Source: Candidatus Avimicrobium faecavium
GTDB lineage: Bacteria; Bacillota; Clostridia; Oscillospirales; Ruminococcaceae
Assembly: GCA_904419105.1 (NCBI GenBank)
Contig: CAJFQR010000034.1
Coordinates: 1 to 13,410, forward strand
Direction of reading: 5' to 3'
Length of the DNA: 13,410 nt
Made by a program: the position numbers and the translations under genes. The notes under the pieces are model-generated. The model had not been told where the DNA came from. It saw nothing but the letters and a program-made list of their open reading frames with translations, and did no database searches. Position 1 is the first letter of the stretch, and every line of letters begins with the position of its first letter. Below are positions 1 through 6,424 of the stretch, in pieces.

Positions 1-2595
1 CGGGAGAGCGCCAAGGCCAGGGAGGCCCGGCTGCGGGCCCAGCGGCAGATGCGGGCGGTGGTGCTGCTGGCGGCAGGACTGCTGCTGCTGGCACTGGCCT
101 TTATCCCCGGGGAGGGGATCTGGAACGCCGCCCATCAGGCGCTGTATGGGCTGCTCGGGCTCACCGCTGCCGCGGCGGTGTTTATTCCGGTGTATCTGGC
201 GGCCACCCTGGCCTCGGAGCAGCGGCACGGCCTTTTCCGCAGCCATGCGGCGCTGCTGGTGCTGCTGGCGGTGCTCATCGCCGCGGTGCTGCAGGTGGCC
301 CTTGGCGGACTGCCGGAGGCGGAGGAGCCCCTTGCCGTCATCGCCGAACTCTATCAGGCGGGCATCGACCACAGCGGCGGCGGTCTCATCGGCGCCGCCC
401 TTGGGGTGCCGCTGCTCTCCGCCTGCGGGCGCACCGGCGCGCTGGTAATCCTGGCACTGGGCATCTTCCTCGATCTGATGTTCCTCACCGGCTCCACGCT
501 GGGCCGGCTCTACTCCGGCGTGGTGGAAAAGCCGGCGAAGAAGGTCTCCGACGCCTACAACGGCGCGGTGGACACCCTCAGCCAGCGCATCGCCGACGGG
601 GAGAGCCGTCGCAGGAGCTTCAACATCGATGTGCCGATGCCCACCGCTCCGGCCGCCGACCCGCTGGCCGAGGAGGAGGCCGAGGCGGCGGCCCAGGCCT
701 CCGCCAACGCCCGGGCGGGGCTGGCCCGGGCCGCCCGGCGATTCTTCTCGCCGGATGAACCGGCTGCTGCCCGGCCGGTGGATCTCGACATCGAGAAGGA
801 GCCGGTGCCGGCCTCCACCGCCGAACGGTTTGAGAGTGCCCCTGAGCCGGAGCCTCTCCCCGGGGAAGAGCTGCCGGAGCTGCCGGTGGACGAGCCCGCT
901 CCCGTACAGGAGGAGCCCGAGCCGGAGGAGGGCATCGAGGTGCCCGCCGAGCCGGACAACGCCTACATCGACGAGATCATCCGCCGCATGGCCTCCAAGC
1001 AGGCCGCTGCCCGGGAGGCCGCCCGTCCGGCCACACCGGTGAGCGCCCCGGCGCCGGTGTCACCGGCCCCGGAGGTCCCTGCCCAACCGGATCCGGCGCC
1101 CGATGCACCTGCCCGGGAGGCGGAACAGCGGCCGTATATCTTCCCGTCCATCACGCTGCTCAGTGAGCCCCAGCCCCGGAACCTGTCCGCCGACAACGAG
1201 CAGCTGCGCCAGAACGCCCAGCGCCTGGTGGATACCCTCCAGAGCTTCGGGGTGCAGACCCGTATCGTGGACATCAGCCGGGGCCCGGCGGTGACCCGGT
1301 ACGAGCTGCAGCCCTCCGCCGGCGTCAAGATCAGCAAGATCACCGGCCTGGCGGATGACATCGCCCTCAATCTGGCGGCCTCCGGCGTGCGCATCGAGGC
1401 CCCGATCCCCGGCAAGGCGGCGGTGGGCATCGAGGTGCCCAACAGGGACATCGCCACCGTCACCCTCCGGGAGGTCATCGACACCGGCGCCTTTGTCGAG
1501 GCGAAAAGCCGGCTGACAGTGGCGCTGGGCCGGGATATCGCCGGCAACATCGTTCTGGCCGACCTGGCCAAGATGCCCCATGTGCTCATCGCCGGCGCCA
1601 CCGGCTCGGGCAAATCGGTGTGCATCAACTCGATCATCATGAGTCTGCTCTACAAGTCCACCGACGAGGAGGTCAAGCTGCTGATGATCGACCCGAAGGT
1701 GGTGGAGCTGGGCGTCTACAACGGCATCCCCCATCTGCTGGTGCCGGTGGTCACCGACCCGAAGAAGGCCGCCGGAGCCCTGAACTGGGCGGTGGGGGAG
1801 ATGCTCAAGCGGTACCGCACCTTCGCCGAGAACAATGTCCGGGACCTGGAGGGCTACAACAAACTGGCCCGCCAGAGCGACACCCTGCCCACGCTGCCTC
1901 AGATCGTCATCATCATCGACGAGCTCTCCGACCTGATGATGGCCGCCCCGAAGGATGTGGAGGATGCCATCTGCCGGCTGGCTCAGATGGCCCGTGCGGC
2001 GGGTATGCATCTGGTCATCGCTACCCAGCGGCCGTCGGTGGATGTCATCACCGGCGTTATCAAGGCGAATATCCCCTCCCGGATCGCCTTCGCCGTCTCC
2101 TCCCAGGTGGATTCCCGCACCATTCTGGACGCCGGCGGCGCCGAAAAGCTCCTCGGCCGCGGCGATATGCTCTACGCCCCGGTGGGTGCCGCCAAGCCCC
2201 AGCGGGTGCAGGGGTGCTTTGTCTCCGACCAGGAGGTCGAGCGGGTGGTGGACTTCATCAAGGAGGGCCAGACCCACGCCTACGACAACGAGGTCATGGA
2301 GGAGATCGAAAAGAACATCCCCGCCGAGAAGGGCTCCAAGTCGAGTGACGACGGCGGCGGCTTCGACGAACAGGACGACCTGATCATGGACGCCATCGAG
2401 TGCGTGGTGGAGGCCGGTCAGGCCTCGACTTCGATGATCCAGCGGCGGCTCAAGGTGGGCTATGCCCGGGCCGGCCGGCTGGTGGACGAGATGGAGCAGA
2501 TGGGGATCGTCGGCCCCTTCGAGGGCTCCAAGCCCCGCCAGGTGCTCATCACCAAGGAGCGCTGGTACGAGATGAAACTGCAGAAGAGCGAATAG
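1..2595 (+). CDS. ftsK: FtsK/SpoIIIE-family DNA translocase (5' end outside the window)
   Basis: Membrane-anchored, ATP-driven double-stranded DNA pump that clears chromosomal DNA through the division or sporulation septum. Numbering from the first ATG (base 49): four to five hydrophobic segments within about residues 1-150, a Pro/Glu/Ala-rich linker at about 200-365, the FtsK alpha domain at about 385-485, and the motor with Walker A GATGSGKS at 516-523 and Walker B IIIDE ending at D624-E625. A C-terminal winged-helix gamma domain follows at about 775-840, the part that reads oriented DNA motifs. The frame stays open through 16 charged codons upstream of base 49 (RESAKAREAR...) with no usable start, and FtsK/SpoIIIE proteins normally have a basic tail before the first membrane segment, so I place the true start outside the window. 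Length and domains are otherwise complete. Sequence alone does not separate a vegetative FtsK from a sporulation SpoIIIE. It is followed after 21 bases by the hydrolase gene, probably in one operon. Confidence 0.96.
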   Translation, partial: RESAKAREARLRAQRQMRAVVLLAAGLLLLALAFIPGEGIWNAAHQALYGLLGLTAAAAVFIPVYLAATLASEQRHGLFRSHAALLVLLAVLIAAVLQVALGGLPEAEEPLAVIAELYQAGIDHSGGGLIGAALGVPLLSACGRTGALVILALGIFLDLMFLTGSTLGRLYSGVVEKPAKKVSDAYNGAVDTLSQRIADGESRRRSFNIDVPMPTAPAADPLAEEEAEAAAQASANARAGLARAARRFFSPDEPAAARPVDLDIEKEPVPASTAERFESAPEPEPLPGEELPELPVDEPAPVQEEPEPEEGIEVPAEPDNAYIDEIIRRMASKQAAAREAARPATPVSAPAPVSPAPEVPAQPDPAPDAPAREAEQRPYIFPSITLLSEPQPRNLSADNEQLRQNAQRLVDTLQSFGVQTRIVDISRGPAVTRYELQPSAGVKISKITGLADDIALNLAASGVRIEAPIPGKAAVGIEVPNRDIATVTLREVIDTGAFVEAKSRLTVALGRDIAGNIVLADLAKMPHVLIAGATGSGKSVCINSIIMSLLYKSTDEEVKLLMIDPKVVELGVYNGIPHLLVPVVTDPKKAAGALNWAVGEMLKRYRTFAENNVRDLEGYNKLARQSDTLPTLPQIVIIIDELSDLMMAAPKDVEDAICRLAQMARAAGMHLVIATQRPSVDVITGVIKANIPSRIAFAVSSQVDSRTILDAGGAEKLLGRGDMLYAPVGAAKPQRVQGCFVSDQEVERVVDFIKEGQTHAYDNEVMEEIEKNIPAEKGSKSSDDGGGFDEQDDLIMDAIECVVEAGQASTSMIQRRLKVGYARAGRLVDEMEQMGIVGPFEGSKPRQVLITKERWYEMKLQKSE

Positions 2596-2616
2596 CCCCA
2601 AAGGAGTCGGAACACG

Positions 2617-3555
2617 ATGGCAAAGAGAAAATTCCCCCGTAAAATGCGAAAAGGCCCGGCGGCTGTCATAGCGGCGCTGCTGATCGCCGCAGTCGGACTG
2701 CTCCAGTCCGGCTGTCTTGAGGAGCCGGGCTCCCTTCCCGCCGGCAGCCAGGTGCAGCCGGTAGAGGGGCTGCTGGAGGTGACCTTCCTCGATGTGGGGC
2801 AGGGGGACAGCATCCTGCTGCGCACCCGGGAGCAGAACATCCTCATCGACGCCGGTGAGGTGGAGTACGGCCAGACGGTGGTGGACGACCTGGCGGACTA
2901 TGGCGTCGAGGAGCTGGACCTGGTCATTGCCACCCATATGCACTCGGACCACATGGGCGGGATGGCCGCGGTGGTGGAGGCGCTGCCGGTGGACACCTTT
3001 GTAATGACGGCGCTGCCCGACTCGATGGTGCCCACCACCCGGGTCTATGAAAACCTGCTCACCGCCCTGGAGGAGAGCCCGGAGACCGCCGTCGAGGCCG
3101 CAGCGCCCGGCGCGGTCTACGACCTTGGCGGCGGTGTGACGCTGACCATCCTGGGCCCGCTGACCGACTACGACGATCTGAATCTGACCTCGGTGGTCTG
3201 CCGTGTGGACGCCGGGGCGCGCAGCTTCCTGTTCACCGGGGATATGGAGCGGGAGGCGGAGCAGGATCTGCTCGAAGCCGGGGCGGACCTGGACGCCGAT
3301 GTGCTCAAGGTCGGCCACCACGGGGCCTCCACCTCCTCCACCGAGGACTTTCTGGCGGCGGTGAGCCCGGCGGCGTCGGTTATTGAGGTCGGGACGGGCA
3401 ACTCCTACGGCCATCCCACCGGCCAGACGCTGGAACGGCTGCAGCCCTATGGCCCCATCTACCGCACCGATCTGGACGGCGCCGTGGTGGTGGCAACCGA
3501 TGGGGTCTCTCTCACCGTCACCACCGAAAACGGCACCTCTGAGGTGCTGATGTGA
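2617..3555 (+). CDS. Exported ComEC-like metallo-beta-lactamase-fold hydrolase
   Basis: A 312-residue metal-dependent hydrolase of the metallo-beta-lactamase superfamily, closest in motifs to the C-terminal hydrolase part of the competence protein ComEC but without ComEC's membrane channel. The N-terminus has a basic stretch (residues 3-12), a hydrophobic core (about 15-30) and LLQSGC ending at C33, a degenerate lipobox; a lipoprotein or cleaved export signal is likely. Core motifs: LDVGQGDS at 58-65, metal-binding H107-M-H109-S-D111-H112, FTGD at 206-209, GHHGAS at 233-238 and YGHP at 264-267. The start is ATG at 2617 with AAAGGAG at 2600-2606. It lies 21 bases behind ftsK and overlaps the DUF3006 gene by four bases, so the three are probably cotranscribed. 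By homology it may be an extracytoplasmic nuclease or phosphodiesterase; the substrate cannot be read from sequence. Confidence 0.9.
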   Translation: MAKRKFPRKMRKGPAAVIAALLIAAVGLLQSGCLEEPGSLPAGSQVQPVEGLLEVTFLDVGQGDSILLRTREQNILIDAGEVEYGQTVVDDLADYGVEELDLVIATHMHSDHMGGMAAVVEALPVDTFVMTALPDSMVPTTRVYENLLTALEESPETAVEAAAPGAVYDLGGGVTLTILGPLTDYDDLNLTSVVCRVDAGARSFLFTGDMEREAEQDLLEAGADLDADVLKVGHHGASTSSTEDFLAAVSPAASVIEVGTGNSYGHPTGQTLERLQPYGPIYRTDLDGAVVVATDGVSLTVTTENGTSEVLM

Positions 3556-3803
3556 GCGGGCCGGTGTACGCCGTCGACCGCATCGAGGGCCGGCTGGCGG
3601 TGCTGGAGGGCCCCGACGGCCGGCTGGAGGTGGAGCTGGCGCGGCTGCCCGATGGGATCCGGGAAGGGGACTGCCTGCGCTCTGTGGATGGCGTCTGGTG
3701 CCCGGACCCGGAGGAGACCGCCCGCCGCAGAAGCCGCAGCGCCCGGCGCACTGCCGCCCTCTTCTCCCGGAGGAAAACCGGCAGAGAAAAAAACACCCCA
3801 TGA
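3552..3803 (+). CDS. DUF3006 family small protein
   Basis: An 83-residue protein starting with GTG that overlaps the stop of the hydrolase gene (GTGA, 3552-3555), the mark of translational coupling. The N-terminal half (YAVDRIEGRLAVLEGPDG, then LPDGIREGDCL) is a small beta-rich module fitting DUF3006. The C-terminal half is a positively charged tail (ARRRSRSARRTAALFSRRK) that could bind nucleic acid or acidic lipid; that is inference. From memory, DUF3006 genes often sit next to ComEC-like hydrolase genes, as here, so a shared role with its neighbour is plausible, but the family function is unknown. No signal peptide or membrane segment is seen. The stop codon at 3801-3803 lies in the loop of the terminator that closes the operon. 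Confidence 0.82.
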   Translation: MSGPVYAVDRIEGRLAVLEGPDGRLEVELARLPDGIREGDCLRSVDGVWCPDPEETARRRSRSARRTAALFSRRKTGREKNTP

Positions 3804-3817
3804 CGGGGTGTTTTTTT
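3787..3817. terminator. Bidirectional rho-independent terminator
   Basis: Stem CACCCC (3794-3799) pairs with GGGGTG (3805-3810) around a five-base loop. It is flanked by seven A (3787-3793) and seven T (3811-3817), which extend the pairing and give a U-tract on either strand. It sits between the convergent DUF3006 gene and the HD-domain gene (stop at 3836) and can end both transcripts. Confidence 0.92.
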
Positions 3818-3835
3818 GTCAGAAGGGTGCAATCC

Positions 3836-4513
3836 TTATAAAAACTGGGTGCCGTTGATCTCCAGCTTGAAGGTCAGCCCCAGGTGTTCCGCCGCCCGTT
3901 TGGAGAGCATCATGCGGGTGAGGAAGATCTCGAAGTAGTCCATTACCGCGCAGATGTGGGTGTCGATGGACAGATTCAGTGAGATGGTTCCGGCGCTGCG
4001 GCTGAGCACCAGCGAGGATTTTTCCACTGCGTAGTTGACCCGGTCGTGGATGTCGAAGGTGGCCATATCCTTGTTGCGCACCCGGCTGCGGCGCACATCG
4101 CTCTTGTCCGCCAGGATGACGGCGGCGGCGATGGCGTTCACCGGGAAGGCGGTGCCCTCGTCGTGGTGGCCGATGGCCGAGACCACATAGGCCACCTCCT
4201 TGGCGGGCATTCCCAGCCCGGTGAGGAGCTGGAAGGCCATCAGCGCCCCGGACTGGGCGTGGTCCGACCGGTTGACCGCATTGCCGATGTCGTGCAGGAA
4301 GCCGGCGATGCGGGCCAGCTCCACCGTGCGCTCATCGTAGCCCAGCGCCGAAAGGATCTCGGCGGCGCCCTCCGCCACCTTGGTCACATGGCCGAAGGCG
4401 TGCTTGGTATAGCCCATGGCCGCCAGGTTGCGGTCGGCGCGGCGGATGTATTCGCGGATGTCCTCATTGTGTTTGATTGCATCAAAGGTGATGGGTTCTG
4501 TCTGTGCTGCCAT
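3836..4513 (-). CDS. HD-domain phosphohydrolase
   Basis: A 225-residue cytosolic protein with the metal-binding HD signature in order: H42 (FGHVTKVAEGA), H74-D75 (GFLHDIGNA), H85 (SDHAQSGA), H116-H117 (IGHHDEGT) and D136 (LADKSDVRRSR). The extra histidines between HD and the final Asp suggest a binuclear metal site. HD proteins hydrolyse phosphate esters such as nucleotides or cyclic dinucleotides; this one has neither the HD-GYP motif nor a RelA synthetase domain, so the substrate is open. The C-terminal 60-70 residues look like a small alpha/beta extension (TISLNLSIDTHICAVMDYFE). The ATG at 4513 is well placed behind AAGGAG with seven bases between. The gene stands alone on this strand, divergent from cardiolipin synthase and convergent with the ftsK operon. 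Confidence 0.88.
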   Translation of the reverse strand: MAAQTEPITFDAIKHNEDIREYIRRADRNLAAMGYTKHAFGHVTKVAEGAAEILSALGYDERTVELARIAGFLHDIGNAVNRSDHAQSGALMAFQLLTGLGMPAKEVAYVVSAIGHHDEGTAFPVNAIAAAVILADKSDVRRSRVRNKDMATFDIHDRVNYAVEKSSLVLSRSAGTISLNLSIDTHICAVMDYFEIFLTRMMLSKRAAEHLGLTFKLEINGTQFL

Positions 4514-4560
4514 TGGTGTTCTCCTTTGCTGGGTTCGTGCGGGCAGGGCCCGATGGCTTC

Positions 4561-4589
4561 AGTATAACACAGTTTCGGCGCAAAATCAG
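4561..4589 (-). promoter_or_regulatory. Promoter of the HD-domain gene
   Basis: On the minus strand an extended -10, TGT-TATACT (hexamer 4561-4566), lies 17 bases from a weak -35, CTGATT (4584-4589). The weak -35 fits the TGn extension. Transcription would start about 40 bases before the ATG at 4513. One copy of the TAACACAGT repeat overlaps this -10. Confidence 0.65.
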
Positions 4590-4612
4590 GAATTTTTTCC
4601 CCGTAACACAGT
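4565..4612. repeat. Pair of TAACACAGT direct repeats between divergent promoters
   Basis: TAACACAGT occurs at 4565-4573 and again at 4604-4612, 39 bases start to start. The first copy overlaps the -10 of the HD-domain gene; the second lies between the two divergent promoters and forms an inverted repeat with what follows (AACAC-A-GTGTT, 4605-4615). This could be a paired regulator site, though short matches can arise by chance. Confidence 0.35.
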
Positions 4613-4668
4613 GTTTACAAAAAAGCCTTCTATGGAGCGGAATTTTGACATTGTTCACACTCCTTTGG

Positions 4669-4697
4669 TTGATTTTGGCGGGGGATAGTGGTATGCT
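4669..4697 (+). promoter_or_regulatory. Promoter of cardiolipin synthase
   Basis: TTGATT (4669-4674) and TATGCT (4692-4697) are separated by 17 bases, and the -10 carries a TGn extension (TGG at 4689-4691). Predicted start is about 40 bases before the ATG at 4745. The perfect TTGACA at 4645-4650 has no matching -10 at 16-18 bases. Confidence 0.65.
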
Positions 4698-4744
4698 GTC
4701 AATAGTTTAGCAGTAAGAAAGAGACAGGAGGAACCAGTGAAGGG

Positions 4745-6325
4745 ATGAAAACACGGGCAGAGCGGGAGCACGACCGGCGCACCCTGCGCCAGAAGATCTC
4801 GGTGCGCAAGATCCTGAATATCCTCTTCAGCCGGATGGTCATCATCGGGGTATTGATCCTGCTGCAGCTGGCCTTCCTGATGGCACTGCTGGTGCTGTTG
4901 GAGGGACAGTTTGTCTACACCTATCCCATTCTGGTGGTGCTCAGTGCGGCGGTGAGCGTCTGGGTGGTCGCCGGCGAGAAGAACCCCGCCTACAAGCTCA
5001 CCTGGGTGCTGCTGATCACGGTGATGCCGGTGTTCGGCGGGCTGTTCTATCTGATGTTCGGCAACCAGCGTACGCCGGACGGCCTCAAGGCCCGGGTGGA
5101 GCAGTTCTATGAGTCCACCATCCGCCAGGTCGGGCGGGATCCCGCCTGCCAGGCCCGGCTGGCCGGCGAGAACGAGAACCTCGGCACCGAGAGCGCCTAC
5201 ATCGAAAATGTCTCCGGCTTTCCGGTGTGGGACGGCACCGACGGGGAGTACTACCCCATCGGCGAGGCCTTCTTTGAGGCACTGAAGGAGGAGCTGAAAA
5301 AGGCGGAAAAGTTCATCTTCCTCGAGTACTTCATCCTCCAGGAGGGGCTGATGTGGGATTCGGTGCTGGATATTCTCAAGAAGAAGGCGGCCGCCGGCGT
5401 CGAGGTGCGGGTGCTCTACGACGATGTGGGCACCCTCAACAAGCTCCCGGGCAACTACCGCTCCACACTGGAGAAGGCGGGCATCCGCACGGCGGTGTTC
5501 AACCCCTTCCGCCCCCACCTCAATATGGCGATGAACTACCGGGACCACCGCAAGATCACCGTAATCGACGGCAATGTGGGCTTCTGCGGCGGCATCAACC
5601 TGGCGGATGAGTACATCAACGCCTATGAGCGCTTCGGCCACTGGAAGGACACGGCGGTGCTGCTCCGGGGCAAGGCGGTGTGGAACCTGACGCTGATGTT
5701 CCTGATGATGTGGCAGTTCACCACCACGGTGGAGAACGACATCGACCGCTACCGCCCGACCGATGACCGCCCGGGCAGGGGCTTTGTGCAGCCCTTTGGG
5801 GACAGTCCGCTGGACAACAAGAATGTCTCGGAAAACGCCTATATGCAGATCCTCAACCGGGCTAACAAGTATGTCTATATGACCACCCCCTACCTGATCC
5901 TGGACAACGAGATGGTCACCGCCCTGACCATCGCCGCCCAGAGCGGCATCGATGTGCGCATCATCACCCCCGCCATCCCGGACAAGTGGTATGTGCATAT
6001 TGTCACCCGGTCGTTTTACGCCCAGCTGATCCGGGCCGGTGTCAGGATCTACGAGTACACCCCCGGCTTCATCCACGCCAAGATGTTCTGCTCCGATGAC
6101 GAGGTGGCCATTGTCGGCACCGCCAATATGGACTACCGCAGCTTTTACCTCCACTTCGAGTGCGGCGTGGTGTTCTACCAGCAGGAGATGGCCCGTTCGG
6201 TGAAGGAGGATATCCTTCAGACGCTCCAGGTCTGCCGCCCGGTGACGCTGGAGGAGATGGAGTCTCTCCCGCTGCCCCGCCGGCTGCTGGCCAAACTCCT
6301 GCGGCTGGTGGCCCCGCTGATGTAA
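4745..6325 (+). CDS. cls: Cardiolipin synthase (phospholipase D type)
   Basis: A 526-residue membrane enzyme of the phospholipase D superfamily that joins two phosphatidylglycerol molecules into cardiolipin plus glycerol at the cytoplasmic membrane. The N-terminus has hydrophobic segments at about residues 30-52, 58-76 and 87-105. Two HKD motifs follow: H268-R-K270 with D275, and H444-A-K446 with D451; the second continues into GTANMDYRSF (458-467). FGHWKDTAVLLRG at 298-310 lies between the two halves. Length is close to the usual range for bacterial Cls, and nothing appears missing. ATG at 4745 is the only start candidate in frame before an upstream stop at 4703. AGGAGG at 4726-4731 is 13 bases away, longer than usual, while AAGGG abuts the ATG. 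Monocistronic: own promoter before it, terminator after it. Confidence 0.96.
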   Translation: MKTRAEREHDRRTLRQKISVRKILNILFSRMVIIGVLILLQLAFLMALLVLLEGQFVYTYPILVVLSAAVSVWVVAGEKNPAYKLTWVLLITVMPVFGGLFYLMFGNQRTPDGLKARVEQFYESTIRQVGRDPACQARLAGENENLGTESAYIENVSGFPVWDGTDGEYYPIGEAFFEALKEELKKAEKFIFLEYFILQEGLMWDSVLDILKKKAAAGVEVRVLYDDVGTLNKLPGNYRSTLEKAGIRTAVFNPFRPHLNMAMNYRDHRKITVIDGNVGFCGGINLADEYINAYERFGHWKDTAVLLRGKAVWNLTLMFLMMWQFTTTVENDIDRYRPTDDRPGRGFVQPFGDSPLDNKNVSENAYMQILNRANKYVYMTTPYLILDNEMVTALTIAAQSGIDVRIITPAIPDKWYVHIVTRSFYAQLIRAGVRIYEYTPGFIHAKMFCSDDEVAIVGTANMDYRSFYLHFECGVVFYQQEMARSVKEDILQTLQVCRPVTLEEMESLPLPRRLLAKLLRLVAPLM

Positions 6326-6342
6326 AAAGAATCTGCCCTCAG

Positions 6343-6377
6343 ACGGCCTTCCCCACGGGGACGGCCGTTATTTTTTT
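6343..6377 (+). terminator. Rho-independent terminator of cls
   Basis: ACGGCC (6343-6348) pairs with GGCCGT (6363-6368). After one mismatch, TCCC (6350-6353) pairs with GGGA (6358-6361) around a four-base loop. A T-rich run ending in seven T (6371-6377) follows. It starts 17 bases after the cls stop codon. Confidence 0.88.
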
Positions 6378-6380
6378 CGC

Positions 6381-6410
6381 AAAAAAGCCCGGCCCGAAGG
6401 CCAGGCTTTT
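6381..6410 (-). terminator. Rho-independent terminator of the gntR-ABC operon
   Basis: AAAAGCC (6383-6389) pairs with GGCTTTT (6404-6410). After one mismatch, GGCC (6391-6394) pairs with GGCC (6399-6402) around loop CGAA. Read on the minus strand the stem ends in six T (6381-6386) and lies 15 bases beyond the permease stop. It stands back to back with the cls terminator, as expected for convergent genes. Confidence 0.85.
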
Positions 6411-6424
6411 CGGCATGGATAAGG

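Noticed and set aside
1060..3801. Antisense open frame of about 913 codons opposite ftsK and the hydrolase
   Set aside because: It is an artefact of GC-rich codon use: the composition is His/Gly/Arg/Asp-rich with no recognisable domain, and both sense genes are clear.
4645..4650. Perfect TTGACA upstream of cls
   Set aside because: No -10 like sequence at 16-18 bases; the TTGATT/TATGCT pair downstream fits better.
4655..6154. Antisense open frame of about 499 codons opposite cardiolipin synthase
   Set aside because: Low-complexity His/Val/Asp-rich translation opposite a gene with intact HKD motifs; no promoter or ribosome site seen.
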